Assembly (NCBI GenBank): GCA_947459055.1
Contig: CANHCG010000057.1
Location: 1 to 8,370 of the forward strand
Direction of reading: 5' to 3'
Source of the DNA: Cytophagaceae bacterium
GTDB taxonomy: Bacteria; Bacteroidota; Bacteroidia; Cytophagales; Spirosomataceae
DNA: 8,370 nt
Shown here piece after piece: positions 7,707 through 8,370 of the stretch (positions within the stretch are counted from its first letter, which is position 1; each line of letters begins with the position of its first letter). The notes beneath the pieces are model-generated. The model did not search any database and was not told the origin of the DNA. It saw nothing but the letters and a program-made list of their open reading frames with translations. The translations under genes and the position numbers were made by a program.

Positions 7707-7775
7707 AGGATGATAAAATTTAAATCGGTTGTTTATCTATTTATTTTCGCCTTTAGGTTAGGCTCAAAAATTGCA

Positions 7776-7803
7776 CAAAGTTAGTGCTTATCACCCGAAT
7801 ACC
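7776..7803 (-). promoter_or_regulatory. putative carB promoter (Bacteroidota type)
   Basis: On the minus strand TAACTTTG (7783-7776) is an exact match to the Bacteroidota -7 box TAnnTTTG. A TTCG (about 7806-7803) lies 19 nt upstream, a 3 of 4 match to the -33 box TTTG. Transcription would begin near 7769 and give a leader of about 60 nt before the GTG at 7706. A short inverted repeat, GCAC (7773-7776) and GTGC (7784-7787), flanks the -7 box and could be an operator half-site pair, but four-base arms are weak evidence. The leader has no clear attenuator; its best pairing is a 4-bp GCCT/AGGC stem at 7749-7763. Confidence 0.5.
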
Positions 7804-7854
7804 GAAGCGTTTTTATAAATAAATTAAGGAAAAGATTTATCTCAAAAATTCCCT

Positions 7855-7862
7855 TATTTTTG
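7855..7862 (+). promoter_or_regulatory. putative folA promoter -7 box (Bacteroidota type)
   Basis: TATTTTTG on the + strand is an exact match to TAnnTTTG. Transcription would begin near 7869, only about 13 nt before the folA GTG, giving a very short leader with no Shine-Dalgarno sequence. No TTTG is seen at the expected -33 distance; the nearest is TTTA at 7836-7839, with a shorter spacer of 15 nt. A T-rich tract can produce this box by chance, so the call rests mainly on its position. Confidence 0.42.
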
Positions 7863-7881
7863 AACAAAAAATGTCAAAATC

Positions 7882-8370
7882 GTGATAAAAATATTGGTTG
7901 CATGTGATGAAAATAGGGTAATTGGGAAGGATAACCAATTGATCTGGCATCTGCCGGCCGATTTAAAACGATTTAAATCCTTAACCACCGGGCACGTCAT
8001 CCTAATGGGTCGTAAAACCTATGAATCCATCGGGAAGCCCTTGCCGAATCGGACGACGATCGTGATTACACGCCAGGCCGATTTTCAAGCGGAAGGCACC
8101 ATCACCGCCCATTCCGTGGAGGAGGCAATTCTAAAAGCAAAATCCCTCTCTCGAGAAGATATTTTCATCGTAGGTGGAGCGGAAATTTATACAGTAAGCA
8201 TGGCCTTGGCGGATCAAATTCTATTGACCCAACTCCATGACATTTTCGAGGGCGATGCCTTTTTTCCTGAAATTTCCCCTGAAACCTGGGAAATTGTGGA
8301 CCGGGAACGTGGGCTGACCGATGAGAAAAACCCATTCCAATATAGTTTCATTACCTATCAAAAAAAAGAT
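7882..8370 (+). CDS. folA: dihydrofolate reductase, extreme C-terminus beyond window edge
   Basis: DHFR reduces dihydrofolate to tetrahydrofolate with NADPH in the cytoplasm, serving dTMP, purine and one-carbon metabolism. The 163 residues in the window are close to a full chain (usually about 158-165). The last residues, QYSFITYQKKD, match the family's final strand, so the stop should be within a few codons. The active site is LIWHLPADLKRF, with W22 and catalytic D27 at E. coli numbering; position 21, proline in E. coli, is Ile here. NADPH contacts are MGRKTYESIGKPLPNR (around 42-57) and IVGGAEIY. The C-terminal part has LLTQLHDIFEGDAFFP. The start is GTG at 7882: the frame upstream meets TGA at 7861 without an ATG, and the next candidates would remove the first beta-strand. 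It diverges from carB. It resembles a chromosomal folA; no sign of transfer as a trimethoprim-resistance dfr cassette is seen. Confidence 0.95.
   Translation, partial: MIKILVACDENRVIGKDNQLIWHLPADLKRFKSLTTGHVILMGRKTYESIGKPLPNRTTIVITRQADFQAEGTITAHSVEEAILKAKSLSREDIFIVGGAEIYTVSMALADQILLTQLHDIFEGDAFFPEISPETWEIVDRERGLTDEKNPFQYSFITYQKKD

Noticed and set aside
7882..8370. Mobile trimethoprim-resistance dfr cassette
   Set aside because: The protein looks like an ordinary chromosomal Bacteroidota DHFR, and no attC site, integrase or composition break is visible nearby.

Overview
The window looks like chromosomal DNA from a member of the Bacteroidota, perhaps Cytophagales. The grounds are the sequence style of the RND pump, a DUF4834-like protein, a carbamoyl-phosphate synthase large subunit with no C-terminal regulatory domain, exact matches to the Bacteroidota -7 promoter box (TAnnTTTG), weak or absent Shine-Dalgarno sequences, and moderate GC with AT-rich spacers. 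The placement below phylum is a guess. No rRNA, tRNA, insertion sequence, CRISPR array or prophage is visible.

Layout: about 92% of the window is one tightly packed minus-strand gene run. In transcription order it is carB (7706-4875), a DUF4834-like small membrane protein (4873-4622), an acidic small secreted protein (4620-4318), a 77-nt spacer, a basic small secreted protein (4239-3985), an RND periplasmic adaptor lipoprotein (3978-2875) and an RND inner-membrane pump (2873 to the window edge, C-terminus missing). Four of the five junctions have spacers of only 1 to 6 nt, which suggests co-transcription and translational coupling. The 77-nt spacer is the only place where the run could divide into two transcription units. 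On the right, folA (dihydrofolate reductase, + strand, 7882 to the window edge) diverges from carB across a 175-nt promoter region with a recognisable -7 box for each direction.

How the genes work together: the adaptor and pump are two parts of a tripartite drug/amphiphile exporter. The outer-membrane channel is not in the window and may lie just beyond the left edge. CarB makes carbamoyl phosphate for pyrimidines and arginine, and DHFR regenerates tetrahydrofolate for dTMP and purine synthesis, so the divergent pair links two branches of nucleotide supply. The two small secreted proteins between carB and the exporter have no function I can recognise. One is strongly acidic and the other strongly basic.

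I see no clear, wholly new system. The points most worth following up are the two oppositely charged secreted proteins, a hairpin that would trap a GGAGG-type sequence just upstream of the adaptor start, and the Asp-to-Asn change in the pump's proton-relay pair.
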